64,000 nucleotides of DNA, taken from contig NZ_CP018866.1 of NCBI RefSeq assembly GCF_002250055.1, positions 16,001-80,000 of the forward strand, in the 5' to 3' direction. Positions 38,614 through 50,218 of the stretch are shown piece by piece. Each line of letters starts with the position of its first letter. Within the stretch, counting starts at the first letter, position 1. The stretch comes from Sutcliffiella cohnii (GTDB taxonomy: Bacteria > Bacillota > Bacilli > Bacillales > Bacillaceae_I). Under the pieces are notes generated by a model, which did not search any database, was not told where the DNA came from, and saw nothing but the letters and a program-made list of their open reading frames with translations. A program made the translations under genes and the position numbers.

Positions 38614-39130
38614 CAAAATCACTCCTATTTTTCTATTTTTCTAGCATTCTCCCTTTCTGAAAAAAATACAAATGCTTACGGTTACTTAACCTAACAAACT
38701 ATTCCCAATAATTCAAGGCGATGAAACATATTTGTAACATAGTCAACGGCTTGTAAACCGTTGCCATTATAAGGTTAAAGCTGAATTGTATTTTTTCTAA
38801 AGTAAAACTATTCAGAAAAATCAGACATGCTAATTCGCCTTGTTTTAGTATCCTATGCATTTTTTATTTTTATATGATTATCTGTTTTTGTTTGAATTAT
38901 TATATAGATGAAAGCAGAGTAGGTAAATTCAAATTTGATTAATGTGATTTAGTATGAACGTATCGACAAAATTTTCAAATAAACGTAAATTATTCATTGA
39001 GTTAACGACCTATTTCACAAATCTTTTTCTTTCTATATTATTGTAGAACAACTGTAGCTTGAAGTAGGTAGTAAAAGTTTAGTATTATAAGTATATTGTG
39101 CAAGTCCGAAATTTTACGGAGGTGAAAGAA
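38614..39130. other. 517-base divergent intergenic region between symporter copy 2 and gatC
   Basis: No gene is supported here. It holds an inverted repeat CAACGG-cttgtaaa-CCGTTG at 38744-38763, about 130 bases before the symporter start, and the gatC promoter candidate at 39059-39088. A 30-codon frame near 38954 has no ribosome site. The rest is AT-rich. Confidence 0.6.
39059..39088 (+). promoter_or_regulatory. candidate SigA promoter of gatCAB
   Basis: TTGAAG (39059-39064) and TATTAT (39083-39088) with 18 bases between, ending 42 bases before gatC. Confidence 0.5.
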
Positions 39131-39421
39131 ATGTCCCGTATTTCAAAAGATCAAGTAAAGCACGTAGCTCACTTAGCGCGTCTTGCGATAACGGAAGAAG
39201 AAGCAGAATTATTCACAAATCAGTTAGATTCTATTATTACGTTTGCTGAGCAATTAAATGAACTCGATACTGAAAATGTTCAGCCAACAACACACGTTTT
39301 ACATATGAAAAATGTGTTGCGTGAAGATGTTCCGGCAAAAGGTCTTCCAGTCGAGGAAGTATTGAAAAATGCACCAGACCATAAAGATGGACAAGTACGC
39401 GTTCCATCTATATTAGAATAG
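39131..39421 (+). CDS. gatC: Asp/Glu-tRNA amidotransferase subunit GatC
   Basis: 96 residues, the small linker subunit that wraps between GatA and GatB. It contains [20 protein letters not shown] at the start and LREDVP near 70, both typical. The start at ATG 39131 has ACGGAGGTGAAAGAA before it; the 33-base longer frame reads through that site. First gene of gatCAB. Confidence 0.96.
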   Translation: MSRISKDQVKHVAHLARLAITEEEAELFTNQLDSIITFAEQLNELDTENVQPTTHVLHMKNVLREDVPAKGLPVEEVLKNAPDHKDGQVRVPSILE

Positions 39422-39437
39422 TAAGGAGGGAAAAAAA

Positions 39438-40895
39438 GTGTCTTTATTCGACAAAAAGCTATCAGAACTACATAGTCTTTTACATAAGAAAGAAATTAGC
39501 GTTTCGGACTTAGTGGATGCGTCTTATAAACAAATTCACAATGTAGACGATAAAGTTCAAGCGTTCTTAACATTAGATGAAGAAAATGCACGTGCATATG
39601 CAAAACAATTAGATGAAACAATTGGGGTAGAGAAAGAACATGGATTATTGTTCGGACTTCCAATTGGTGTAAAAGATAACATCGTAACGAAAGGTATTCG
39701 TACTACTTGTGCGAGCAAAATCCTTGGGAACTTTGATCCGATTTACGATGCAACAGTTGTACAAAAACTACAAGCTGCCCAAACAGTTACAATTGGTAAA
39801 TTAAACATGGATGAGTTTGCAATGGGTTCTTCAAACGAAAACTCAGCGTTTGCAGCAACTCGTAACCCGTGGGATTTAGATAGAGTGCCAGGTGGGTCAA
39901 GTGGTGGTTCTGCTGCTGCTGTAGCGGCAGGCGAAGTATTTTTCTCCCTAGGCTCTGATACAGGTGGTTCAATTCGTCAACCAGCTGCGTTTTGTGGAGT
40001 AGTTGGATTAAAGCCTACATACGGTCGTGTATCACGTTATGGGCTAGTTGCTTTTGCATCATCACTAGATCAAATTGGTCCGATTACAAGAACAGTAGAA
40101 GATAATGCGTACCTATTACAAGCTATTTCAGGATTAGACCCAATGGATTCCACTTCAGCGAATGCAGAGGTTCCAGATTTTCTTTCTAGCTTAACTGGAG
40201 ACATTCAAGGGTTAAAAATTGCCGTACCAAAAGAGTATTTAGGTGAAGGGGTTAGCGAAGAAGTTCGTCAATCCGTATTAGATGCGTTAAAAGTGTTAGA
40301 AGCGCAAGGGGCAACGTGGGATGAAGTATCACTACCTCACTCAAAATATGCGCTTGCAACGTATTATTTACTTTCTTCGTCTGAAGCTTCAGCTAACTTA
40401 GCGCGCTTCGACGGTGTTCGTTACGGTTACCGTACGGACAATGCGAAAAATTTAATCGATATGTACAAGCAAACTCGTAGTGAAGGTTTTGGACCAGAAG
40501 TAAAACGTCGTATTATGTTAGGAACGTTTGCATTAAGCTCTGGTTACTACGATGCTTACTATATTAAAGCTCAAAAAGTAAGAACATTAATTAAAGAAGA
40601 CTTCGAAAAAGTGTTTGAAAACTACGATGTGATCGTTGGACCAACAACTCCAACTCCCGCATTTAAAGTAGGAGAAAAAGTGAACGATCCGTTAACAATG
40701 TACGCAAACGATATTTTAACCATTCCAGTTAACTTAGCGGGAGTACCGGCTATTTCTGTACCAGGTGGATTTGTGAACGGCTTACCGGTTGGATTACAAA
40801 TTATCGGAAAACACTTTGATGAAAGTACAATTTACCGTGTTGCCCATGCATTCGAGCAAGCAACAGACCATCATAAACAAAAACCACAATTGTAA
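39438..40895 (+). CDS. gatA: Asp/Glu-tRNA amidotransferase subunit A (GatA)
   Basis: 485 residues, amidase-signature enzyme. It releases ammonia from glutamine for the conversion of misacylated Glu-tRNA(Gln) or Asp-tRNA(Asn). The Ser-Ser-Lys triad is visible: GVKDNI (lysine, about 79), [14 protein letters not shown] (about 150) and [16 protein letters not shown] (about 175). It starts with GTG 39438 after AAGGAGGGAAAAAAA. 13 bases separate it from gatB. Confidence 0.97.
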   Translation: MSLFDKKLSELHSLLHKKEISVSDLVDASYKQIHNVDDKVQAFLTLDEENARAYAKQLDETIGVEKEHGLLFGLPIGVKDNIVTKGIRTTCASKILGNFDPIYDATVVQKLQAAQTVTIGKLNMDEFAMGSSNENSAFAATRNPWDLDRVPGGSSGGSAAAVAAGEVFFSLGSDTGGSIRQPAAFCGVVGLKPTYGRVSRYGLVAFASSLDQIGPITRTVEDNAYLLQAISGLDPMDSTSANAEVPDFLSSLTGDIQGLKIAVPKEYLGEGVSEEVRQSVLDALKVLEAQGATWDEVSLPHSKYALATYYLLSSSEASANLARFDGVRYGYRTDNAKNLIDMYKQTRSEGFGPEVKRRIMLGTFALSSGYYDAYYIKAQKVRTLIKEDFEKVFENYDVIVGPTTPTPAFKVGEKVNDPLTMYANDILTIPVNLAGVPAISVPGGFVNGLPVGLQIIGKHFDESTIYRVAHAFEQATDHHKQKPQL

Positions 40896-40908
40896 GGGGT
40901 GAGACAAG

Positions 40909-42339
40909 ATGAACTTTGAAACGATTATTGGACTTGAAGTACACGTAGAGTTAAAAACAAAATCAAAAATATTTTCTGCAAGCCCAACGGAATTCGGTGC
41001 AGATCCAAATACACAAACAAGTGTTATTGATTTAGGTTACCCTGGTGTACTACCTGTATTAAATAAACAAGCAGTTGAGTTCGCAATGAAAGCTGCAATG
41101 GCGTTAAACTGTGAAGTCGCTACAGATACGAAATTTGACCGTAAAAACTATTTCTATCCAGACAACCCGAAAGCTTACCAAATCTCTCAATTCGATAAGC
41201 CAATTGGTGAAAATGGTTGGATTGAAATCGAAGTAAATGGTAAGAAAAAACGCATCGGAATCACTCGTCTTCATTTAGAAGAAGATGCTGGTAAATTAAT
41301 GCATAGTGGAGATGGTTATTCACTTGTTGACTTTAACCGCCAAGGAACACCGTTAATTGAAATCGTATCAGAACCAGATATGCGTACGCCAGAAGAGGCT
41401 TATGCGTACTTAGAAAAATTAAAATCCATCATCCAATATACAGGTGTATCTGATTGTAAGATGGAGGAAGGTTCCCTTCGTTGTGATGCCAATATTTCAT
41501 TACGTCCTGTTGGACAGGAGAAGTTTGGTACGAAAACAGAGCTGAAGAACTTAAACTCCTTCAACTTTGTTCAAAAAGGTTTAGAATTCGAAGAAAAACG
41601 TCAAGAAAAAGTATTACTGTCAGGTGGAATTATTCAGCAAGAAACTCGACGATATGACGAATCTTCTAAACAAACAATATTAATGCGTGTAAAAGAAGGC
41701 TCTGACGATTATCGTTACTTCCCAGAACCAGATTTAGTTGCATTACATATTGATGACGAATGGAAAGAAAGAGTGCGTGCTTCTATCCCAGCATTACCGG
41801 ACGTACGTAAAAAGCGCTACGTAGAAGAATTAGGGCTACCAGCGTATGATGCGCACGTATTAACACTTTCGAAGGAAATGTCTGATTTCTTTGATGCGAC
41901 AGTTCATACTGGTGCAGATGCGAAATTAGCATCAAACTGGTTGATGGGTGAAGTATCGGCCTACTTAAATGCTGAGCAAAAAGAATTAGAAGAAACGGCT
42001 CTAACACCAGAAGGATTAGCTGGTATGATTAAGCTTCTTCAAAATGGAACGATTTCTAGTAAAATTGCGAAGAAAGTATTCAAAGAGTTAATTGAAAAAG
42101 GCGGAGACGCAGAAAAGATTGTAAAAGATAAAGGACTCGTGCAAATTTCTGACGAAGGCACGCTTCGTAAAATCGTAACAGAAATTTTAGATGCGAACCA
42201 ACAATCGATTGAAGACTACAAAAATGGTAAGGACCGTGCAGTTGGCTTCTTAGTTGGACAAATTATGAAGGCGACGAAAGGTCAAGCGAATCCACCACTT
42301 GTAAATAAATTATTGTTAGAAGAAATACAAAAACGTTAA
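40909..42339 (+). CDS. gatB: Asp/Glu-tRNA amidotransferase subunit B (GatB)
   Basis: 476 residues. It binds and activates the misacylated tRNA with [23 protein letters not shown] at the start, [17 protein letters not shown] near 80, EEDAGKLMH near 125 and [15 protein letters not shown] near 205 are typical of GatB; a YqeY-like C-terminal tail domain follows. ATG 40909 follows AAGGGGTGAGACAAG. The operon ends with the terminator shared with ptsG. Confidence 0.97.
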   Translation: MNFETIIGLEVHVELKTKSKIFSASPTEFGADPNTQTSVIDLGYPGVLPVLNKQAVEFAMKAAMALNCEVATDTKFDRKNYFYPDNPKAYQISQFDKPIGENGWIEIEVNGKKKRIGITRLHLEEDAGKLMHSGDGYSLVDFNRQGTPLIEIVSEPDMRTPEEAYAYLEKLKSIIQYTGVSDCKMEEGSLRCDANISLRPVGQEKFGTKTELKNLNSFNFVQKGLEFEEKRQEKVLLSGGIIQQETRRYDESSKQTILMRVKEGSDDYRYFPEPDLVALHIDDEWKERVRASIPALPDVRKKRYVEELGLPAYDAHVLTLSKEMSDFFDATVHTGADAKLASNWLMGEVSAYLNAEQKELEETALTPEGLAGMIKLLQNGTISSKIAKKVFKELIEKGGDAEKIVKDKGLVQISDEGTLRKIVTEILDANQQSIEDYKNGKDRAVGFLVGQIMKATKGQANPPLVNKLLLEEIQKR

Positions 42340-42342
42340 ATA

Positions 42343-44449
<2,107 letters not shown>

Positions 44450-44516
44450 CTAACGTTCTAATTTCTTATTAAAATTCCCAATCATATGTTCTTTATGAAA
44501 TTATTTTTTGAAAGAA

Positions 44517-44542
44517 TGAAACTTAGTTGCAACAAAATCGTA
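44517..44542 (+). promoter_or_regulatory. SigW-type promoter of yuaF-floT
   Basis: TGAAAC (44517-44522), then exactly 16 bases, then CGTA (44539-44542): an exact match to the B. subtilis SigW consensus. In B. subtilis yuaF-floT-yuaI is a SigW target. Confidence 0.88.
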
Positions 44543-44561
44543 TAAAAAGTAAAAGAATATA

Positions 44562-44589
44562 TTAAATTTTTTAACAGCTTTAGTATAAT
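44562..44589 (+). promoter_or_regulatory. possible second (SigA) promoter of yuaF-floT
   Basis: TTAAAT and TATAAT with 16 bases between, downstream of the SigW-type promoter. It may give basal expression. The -35 is weak. Confidence 0.35.
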
Positions 44590-44641
44590 AAGGAAAGTAG
44601 GGTGTAAGGATGTAATCAAACTGATGTAGAGGAAGATGCGT

Positions 44642-45190
44642 ATGACGTTATTTGGAGTAGATATGATGACGCTTTATTTATGGGGTTTGGTCATTTTTGG
44701 TTGCCTAACACTTCTTTATATTTTGTTAGGTGATGTATTGGATGGGATATTTGATGTGGTAGACGCAGGGCCACTGAACCCGACTGTCATTTTATCCTTT
44801 TTTACCATTTTTTCTGCAAGTGGATATATTTTAGAGAAATTTTTCGGTGTGGAAAGCGTCGTTGCACTAATTATCTCTTCTCTATTTTCACTATTAGCAG
44901 TGGCACTTTTATACTTGTTCGTTTTAGTCCCATTAAAGTCAGCAGAAACATCGCTCGGTTACTCTGATGAGGATTTAAAAGGAAAAGTAGCAAAAGTAAT
45001 TATTTCGATCCCTAGAGACGGGTTCGGTGAAATTGTGTTAACGATCGGTGGTAGTACTGTTTCTCGTTCCGCGCAAAGCTATTATAATGAAGAAATTGCC
45101 TACGAGACAGAAGTGCTTATTATCGATGTAAACAAAGGAGTAGTTTTCGTTACTCCATATAATGAATTTATCGAAAAAAATCAACAGTAA
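44642..45190 (+). CDS. yuaF: NfeD-like membrane protein YuaF
   Basis: About 182 residues: three to four hydrophobic segments in the first 105 residues, then a soluble OB-fold NfeD-type domain (about 115-182, with GKVAKVIISIPRDGFGEIVLT). It partners the flotillin encoded next in membrane microdomains and fluidity control. The start taken is ATG 44642, nine bases after GAGG; the ATG six bases upstream is too near it. 16 bases separate its stop from floT. Confidence 0.9.
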   Translation: MTLFGVDMMTLYLWGLVIFGCLTLLYILLGDVLDGIFDVVDAGPLNPTVILSFFTIFSASGYILEKFFGVESVVALIISSLFSLLAVALLYLFVLVPLKSAETSLGYSDEDLKGKVAKVIISIPRDGFGEIVLTIGGSTVSRSAQSYYNEEIAYETEVLIIDVNKGVVFVTPYNEFIEKNQQ

Positions 45191-45206
45191 ACGGGGAGGT
45201 ATTTTA

Positions 45207-46739
45207 ATGTTAGGAGAAATGGCAATTATTATTGGTATTGTAGTCTTTTTAGTCTTAGCTCTTATTGGTGTATTTGTAGCACGTTACAAAACAGTAGGAC
45301 CAGATGAAGCATTAATCGTAACTGGTAGCTACTTAGGTGGAAAAAATGTGCATGTCGATGAAGCTGGTAACAAAATTAAAATTGTGCGCGGTGGCGGTGC
45401 GTTTATCGTACCTGTTTTCCAACAAGCGGAGCCGTTAAGCTTACTATCTATTAAATTAGATGTAAAAACACCAGAAGTTTATACTGAACAAGGTGTTCCG
45501 GTAATGGCGGATGGAACGGCAATTATTAAAATTGGAAACTCTATCGGTGATATCGCGACAGCAGCGGAACAATTTTTAGGAAAAAGAAAAGAAGATTTAG
45601 AGAATGAAGCTCGTGAAGTATTAGAAGGTCATTTACGCTCTATTCTCGGATCCATGACAGTAGAAGAAATTTATAAAAACCGTGAGAAGTTCTCGCAAGA
45701 AGTACAACGTGTTGCATCTCAAGATTTAGCGAAAATGGGTCTTATTATCGTTTCCTTCACGATTAAAGATGTTCGTGATAATAACGGCTATTTAGAGTCA
45801 CTAGGTAGACCGCGTATTGCACAAGTAAAGCGTGATGCAGACATTGCGACTGCAGAGGCGGACAAAGAAACACGTATTAAACGTGCGGAAGCGGCAAAAG
45901 ATGCGCAACGTGCGGAACTAGAGCGCGCAACAGAAATTGCGGAAGCAGAAAAAGTGAATCAATTAAAAGTAGCGGAATATCGTCGTGAACAAGATATCGC
46001 AAAAGCTCGTGCTGACCAAGCGTACCATCTAGAGGAAGCGAGAGCGCGACAAGAAGTTACAGAGCATCAAATGCAAATTCAAATTATTGAGCGTCAAAAA
46101 CAAATTGAGTTAGAAGAGAAAGAAATTTTACGTCGTGAGCGCCAATATGACTCCGAAGTGAAGAAAAAAGCCGATGCAGACCGTTACTCTGTTGAGCAAG
46201 CAGCAGCAGCGGAAAAAGCTCGTCAAATGGCAGAGGCAGATGCGAACAAATACCGTATCGAGGCAATGGCAAAAGCGGAAGCGGAAAAAGTTCGTATCGA
46301 TGGTGTTGCAAAAGCAGATGCGGAAAGAGCACAAGGGGAAGCAGAAGCAGAAGTTATCCGTCTGAAAGGTTTAGCAGAAGCAGAAGCGAAAGAAAAGATT
46401 GCAGAAGCATTCGAGCAATTCGGTCAAGCGGCTATTTTAGACATGATTATCAAAATGCTTCCTGAATACGCGAAGCAAATCGCAAGCCCACTTAGCAACA
46501 TTGATAAAATTACAGTTGTGGATACTGGCAGCAGCGGTGAAAACGGCGGAGCTAACAAAGTAACAGGTTATGCAACAAACTTAATGTCTACTTTGCAAGA
46601 ATCACTAAAAGCTTCTTCCGGCATTGACGTAAAAGAACTAATTGAAAACTTCTCTGGTAAAGCAAACGTACGCGGTAGTATCGATGCGCTAACAGATGAA
46701 ATTGCATCATCAAAATCAGAGTCAAGTCCACAAGAATAA
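45207..46739 (+). CDS. floT: flotillin-like protein FloT (YuaG)
   Basis: 510 residues. An N-terminal membrane-inserted hairpin (IIIGIVVFLVLALIGVFVA) is followed by the SPFH/PHB domain (about 45-230), then a long helical flotillin part with many Glu-Ala repeats (AEAEKVNQLKVAEYRREQ, AMAKAEAEKVRIDG) ending about 400, and a C-terminal tail. FloT scaffolds functional membrane microdomains in Bacillus. ATG 45207 follows ACGGGGAGGTATTTTA. No yuaI gene follows; a terminator does. Confidence 0.96.
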   Translation: MLGEMAIIIGIVVFLVLALIGVFVARYKTVGPDEALIVTGSYLGGKNVHVDEAGNKIKIVRGGGAFIVPVFQQAEPLSLLSIKLDVKTPEVYTEQGVPVMADGTAIIKIGNSIGDIATAAEQFLGKRKEDLENEAREVLEGHLRSILGSMTVEEIYKNREKFSQEVQRVASQDLAKMGLIIVSFTIKDVRDNNGYLESLGRPRIAQVKRDADIATAEADKETRIKRAEAAKDAQRAELERATEIAEAEKVNQLKVAEYRREQDIAKARADQAYHLEEARARQEVTEHQMQIQIIERQKQIELEEKEILRRERQYDSEVKKKADADRYSVEQAAAAEKARQMAEADANKYRIEAMAKAEAEKVRIDGVAKADAERAQGEAEAEVIRLKGLAEAEAKEKIAEAFEQFGQAAILDMIIKMLPEYAKQIASPLSNIDKITVVDTGSSGENGGANKVTGYATNLMSTLQESLKASSGIDVKELIENFSGKANVRGSIDALTDEIASSKSESSPQE

Positions 46740-46749
46740 TAGATTTATA

Positions 46750-46787
46750 GACCCCTAGCTGATTTTAGCTGGGGGTTATTAATGTTT
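46750..46787 (+). terminator. terminator of yuaF-floT
   Basis: ACCCCTAGCT (46751-46760) pairs with AGCTGGGGGT (46767-46776) with one mismatch, followed by TATTAATGTTTTTT. Confidence 0.8.
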
Positions 46788-47160
46788 TTTTACATGGGGT
46801 TTATGTTAATGGAAAGCAGATCGTAGGAATTGATAGGGTATCAGGATGTGTACTCTATTCTATACAGAGTAAGTCGTACTATTGTGTAAAATGTATATTG
46901 GAATCAAGTACGTTATTCCAAAATTTTCTCAAATAACGATTGTTACTAGTAATAAGGTGGTACCCAATTGATTTTATATTAGAAATTAAGTACAGTCGTT
47001 TGCACGTTTTATCGAAAAATGTCACTTTTTAAATTAATTACTTATTTAAAATAATTATAAAGAGGGATTGATTTTCCTTTAATAAATGTTATCATAGAAT
47101 TTATACAACTATTCTATCCTCTTTGAAAAAACCTCGAAATATACTATAAAGGAGTCCGTT
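46788..47160. other. 373-base intergenic region before a small zinc-ribbon gene
   Basis: No gene is supported. TTGATT (47068-47073) and TATCAT (47090-47095), 16 bases apart, could be the promoter of the small gene at 47161. TACTCT and AGAGTA near 46860-46882 form a short inverted repeat. The rest is AT-rich. Confidence 0.5.
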
Positions 47161-47268
47161 ATGAAACCTATCAAAACTTGCCCAATATGTAAAACAGTCA
47201 TTAAGCAATTAAAGCATAGTACAATATGTGGTTGTGGAAATAAAATTACACTGAAAAAAGTAGGATAA
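47161..47268 (+). CDS. 35-residue zinc-ribbon-like protein
   Basis: ATG 47161 has AAAGGAGTCCGTT before it. The frame gives KPIKTCPICKTVIKQLKHS followed by a CGCGN turn and a Lys-rich end: two CxxC/CxC cysteine pairs 14 residues apart, typical of a minimal zinc ribbon. It is followed at once by a good terminator, making a complete single-gene unit. No family is recognised; nucleic acid or protein binding is possible. Confidence 0.72.
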   Translation: MKPIKTCPICKTVIKQLKHSTICGCGNKITLKKVG

Positions 47269-47271
47269 AAG

Positions 47272-47304
47272 ACCTTTGCAGCTGATGTGAAGGTTTTTTG
47301 TTTT
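47272..47304 (+). terminator. terminator of the zinc-ribbon gene
   Basis: ACCTTTGCA (47272-47280) pairs with TGTGAAGGT (47286-47294) with two G-T pairs, then TTTTTGTTTT. Confidence 0.8.
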
Positions 47305-47466
47305 ATAAAAGCTAAAATGTATGAATAACTAGGTAAATAGTCTATTTCTTGCTTAAAAATTGATTCGTTATTAAGATTAAGCTAATATGTAAATGAAAAG
47401 GTAGAAAATTTTACCTTATACTTTGTGAAAAAACCTTAAACTAATTAATTAAGGATGTTGATTAAT

Positions 47467-48372
47467 ATGAAACGTGCCAGAATAATATACAATCCAACGT
47501 CTGGTAGAGAAGTTTTTAAAAAATATTTGCCTGAAGTATTAGTAATATTAGAAAAAGCAGGATATGAAACGTCATGTCATGCAACGACAGAAGCAGGGGA
47601 TGCGACGAAGGCTGCTCGTCATGCAGCTGAAAGAGAGTTCGACCTAGTCGTTGCTGCAGGTGGGGATGGAACGATTAATGAGGTCGTAAATGGACTTGCA
47701 GAGCAATCGTATCGGCCAAAGCTTGGCATTATCCCAGTAGGTACGACGAATGATTTTGCTCGTGCGTTAGATATCCCAAGAGATGATATTTTAGAGGCAG
47801 CTAGAGTAATTGCCAACGGTGTACCAATGCCAATTGATATCGGAAAAGTAAACGATATGTTTTTTGTGAACATTGCCGGTGGAGGGAAGCTTACAGAATT
47901 AACATATGAAGTACCAAGTAAGTTAAAAACTGTTATAGGGCAGCTAGCATACTATTTAAAAGGAATAGAAATGCTACCTTCCATTCGTCCATCTGACGTA
48001 CGTATTGAATACGACGGTAAAGTATTTGAAGGAGAGATTATGTTATTCCTCGTTAGTTTAACGAATTCGGTAGGAGGCTTTGAAAAGCTAGCGCCAGATT
48101 CATGCTTAAACGATGGAATGTTTGATTTACTTATATTAAAAAAGGTGAATATAGCAGACTTTATTAAAGTAGCCTCACTTGCTTTACGGGGTGAACATAT
48201 TAAAGATCCGCACATCATTTATACGAAAGCAAATCGAGTGAAAGTAAATACGAAAGAAAAGATGCAACTTAATTTAGATGGAGAATATGGTGGTCTCCTA
48301 CCAGGAGAATTCGTCAATTTATATCGCCATTTTGACATTATGGTGTCAAAAGAACGTGCAGAAAAGGAATAG
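47467..48372 (+). CDS. dgkB: diacylglycerol kinase DgkB
   Basis: 301 residues. It phosphorylates diacylglycerol from lipoteichoic acid synthesis back to phosphatidic acid. NPTSGRE near 10, AAGGDGTINEVVNGL near 62 (nucleotide-binding GGDGT) and PVGTTNDFARAL near 90 are typical, as is LNLDGEYGG near 275. The start MKRARIIYNPTSGRE at ATG 47467 matches B. subtilis; the in-frame ATG at 47455 lies on the AAGG itself. Monocistronic with its own terminator. Confidence 0.96.
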   Translation: MKRARIIYNPTSGREVFKKYLPEVLVILEKAGYETSCHATTEAGDATKAARHAAEREFDLVVAAGGDGTINEVVNGLAEQSYRPKLGIIPVGTTNDFARALDIPRDDILEAARVIANGVPMPIDIGKVNDMFFVNIAGGGKLTELTYEVPSKLKTVIGQLAYYLKGIEMLPSIRPSDVRIEYDGKVFEGEIMLFLVSLTNSVGGFEKLAPDSCLNDGMFDLLILKKVNIADFIKVASLALRGEHIKDPHIIYTKANRVKVNTKEKMQLNLDGEYGGLLPGEFVNLYRHFDIMVSKERAEKE

Positions 48373-48399
48373 GGCTTAATAAGAGCTCTATTTTTTTTA
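48368..48399 (+). terminator. terminator of dgkB
   Basis: AATAGGGCT (48368-48376) pairs with AGCTCTATT (48384-48392) with one G-T pair, followed by eight T. It overlaps the stop codon. Confidence 0.85.
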
Positions 48400-48469
48400 C
48401 ATTCAAGCAAACGTGTTTTATTGTGAGAGCATAATTGATAGTTGAATAAAAATGAAATATTTATTAGAA

Positions 48470-48495
48470 AGAAACTTTTATCAGAATTTTTCGTA
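48470..48495 (+). promoter_or_regulatory. candidate ECF (SigW/SigX/SigM-type) promoter
   Basis: AGAAAC (48470-48475), then exactly 16 bases, then CGTA (48492-48495). It differs from the SigW consensus by the first base only; the critical AAC and CGTA are kept. It ends 44 bases before the start of a small membrane protein. Confidence 0.55.
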
Positions 48496-48539
48496 AATAT
48501 AGTAAGGGGGAATAGAATATATAACAGGAGGGGTTAAGC

Positions 48540-48713
48540 ATGGAGATATTTTTTTTCTTATGGTGGTTAATCGGGATCGTTGCACTCATTTGGGTATATA
48601 GTGACGCAAGAGATAAAAGAGGAACAAATATTGGGTGTTTATGGGCGCTAATTGTATTTTTACTAGGACCGCTCGGATTTATTGCCTATTTATTTGTTAG
48701 AAATGCGGATTAG
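48540..48713 (+). CDS. 57-residue two-helix membrane protein behind an ECF-type promoter
   Basis: ATG 48540 follows AGGAGGGGTTAAGC, a strong ribosome site. The protein has helix 1 (EIFFFLWWLIGIVALIWVY), a charged turn SDARDKRGTNIG, and helix 2 ending LLGPLGFIAYLFVRNAD, the layout of PLDc_N small proteins. It resembles YxlD and YxlE of the sigY operon in the D-A-R/K turn and the L-G-P motif. A role in cell-envelope stress is inferred from its promoter. It precedes rlmCD by 77 bases and may share transcripts with it. Confidence 0.8.
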   Translation: MEIFFFLWWLIGIVALIWVYSDARDKRGTNIGCLWALIVFLLGPLGFIAYLFVRNAD

Positions 48714-48790
48714 GATAATGGAAAACTGGTATGGAATACTAATGCTATGATACAATCGGAGAAGCAATTTAGGAAGAAGGAAGAGACTGT

Positions 48791-50167
48791 ATGAATGCAT
48801 TAAAACCGCCAGTGCAAAAGAATGAATATTATGATGTTGCCTTTGAAGATATGACTCATGATGGAGCTGGGGTAGCTAAAATTAATGGCTATCCTATCTT
48901 TGTGTCCAATGCTTTACCAGATGAAAAGGCAAAAATAAAAATAATAAAAGTAAACAAAGGATATGCTATCGGTCGTTTAATCGAATTACAAAAGGAAAGT
49001 GACTATCGAGTAGATGCTCCTTGCCCGATCTATAAACAATGTGGTGGATGTCAACTGCAGCATTTAACGTATGAAGGTCAACTGTTGGCGAAGCGAAAGC
49101 AGGTCCAAGGTGTGATGGAACGGATAGGGAAACTACAAGGGGTTCCTGTACATCCTGTGCTTGGAATGGCAGAGCCGTGGCGCTATCGAAATAAAGCACA
49201 AGTTCCGATTGGTGAACGGGAAGGTGGACTTGTTGCAGGATTTTATCAACAGCGAAGCCATGAAATTATCGATATGAAAGAATGCATGATTCAGCAAGAA
49301 ACGAACGATACAGTTGTTCAAACAGTTCGAGCTATTTGTGAAAAATACGGTGTAAGAGCATACGATGAAAAGAAGCATAAAGGAACTCTACGACATGTAA
49401 TGTCTCGCTACGGACTTGTAACAAACGAAACGATGGTTGTACTTATTACGAGAACGGAAGAATTACCGAATAAAAAGAAAATCGTTGAGGAGATTGTTGC
49501 TGCATTACCTGGGGTAAAATCTATTGTGCAAAACGTTAATCAAAAGAAAACGAACGTTATTTTCGGAGATAAGACAACGGTACTTTGGGGAGAAGAGTAC
49601 ATTTACGATTATATCGGCGACATAAAATTTGCAATTTCGGCACGTTCTTTTTATCAAGTAAATCCTGAGCAAACGAAAGTATTATATGATACAGCGTTAA
49701 ACTATGCGGAATTAACTGGTGAAGAAACGGTGATGGATGCGTACTGTGGGATTGGAACAATTACGTTATTCCTAGCCCAAAAAGCAAAAAAAGTGTACGG
49801 AGTAGAAATTGTCCCAGAAGCTATTGATGATGCCCGCCGTAACGCTGAATTAAATGAGATAGACAACGCAGAGTTTGAAGTGGGAGAAGCGGAAGTTGTT
49901 ATTCCAAACTGGTACAAGCAAGGTATTAAAGCTGACGTTATTGTTGTGGATCCACCGAGAAAAGGGTGTGATGAGGCGTTGCTGAATACAATAATCGATA
50001 TGAAGCCTAAGAAGGTTGTATATGTATCGTGTAACCCTGCAACGTTAGCTCGTGACTTACGTGTATTAGAAGACGGTGGATATAAGACGGTAGAAATACA
50101 ACCAGTAGATATGTTCCCACATACGGCGCATTGTGAAGCAGTTGCGAAGTTAGAGTTGAAAATGTAG
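48791..50167 (+). CDS. rlmCD: 23S rRNA (uracil-C5)-methyltransferase RlmCD-type
   Basis: 458 residues, TrmA/RumA family. The TRAM domain (about 10-65), cysteines in [17 protein letters not shown] for a [4Fe-4S] cluster, SAM motif [15 protein letters not shown] near 315, VVDPPRKGC near 390 and the catalytic [13 protein letters not shown] near 413 are all present. B. subtilis RlmCD (YefA) methylates U747 and U1939. ATG 48791 follows GGAAGAAGGAAGAGACTGT. It follows dgkB as in B. subtilis. Confidence 0.94.
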   Translation: MNALKPPVQKNEYYDVAFEDMTHDGAGVAKINGYPIFVSNALPDEKAKIKIIKVNKGYAIGRLIELQKESDYRVDAPCPIYKQCGGCQLQHLTYEGQLLAKRKQVQGVMERIGKLQGVPVHPVLGMAEPWRYRNKAQVPIGEREGGLVAGFYQQRSHEIIDMKECMIQQETNDTVVQTVRAICEKYGVRAYDEKKHKGTLRHVMSRYGLVTNETMVVLITRTEELPNKKKIVEEIVAALPGVKSIVQNVNQKKTNVIFGDKTTVLWGEEYIYDYIGDIKFAISARSFYQVNPEQTKVLYDTALNYAELTGEETVMDAYCGIGTITLFLAQKAKKVYGVEIVPEAIDDARRNAELNEIDNAEFEVGEAEVVIPNWYKQGIKADVIVVDPPRKGCDEALLNTIIDMKPKKVVYVSCNPATLARDLRVLEDGGYKTVEIQPVDMFPHTAHCEAVAKLELKM

Positions 50168-50186
50168 GTATATTACTAGAAAATGT

Positions 50187-50218
50187 GTGGACGAGGGAAT
50201 ACCTCGTCCACTTTTATC
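50187..50218 (+). terminator. terminator of rlmCD
   Basis: GTGGACGAGG (50187-50196) pairs perfectly with CCTCGTCCAC (50202-50211), then TTTTATC. It reaches into the stop of the convergent flavin oxidoreductase gene. Confidence 0.88.

Noticed and set aside
38954..39046. 30-codon frame before gatC
   Set aside because: No ribosome site and an AT-rich composition without features.
46940..46980. AAGGTGGTACCC resembling a T-box motif
   Set aside because: No CCGCG continuation, no stem I or terminator nearby, and no downstream amino acid gene.
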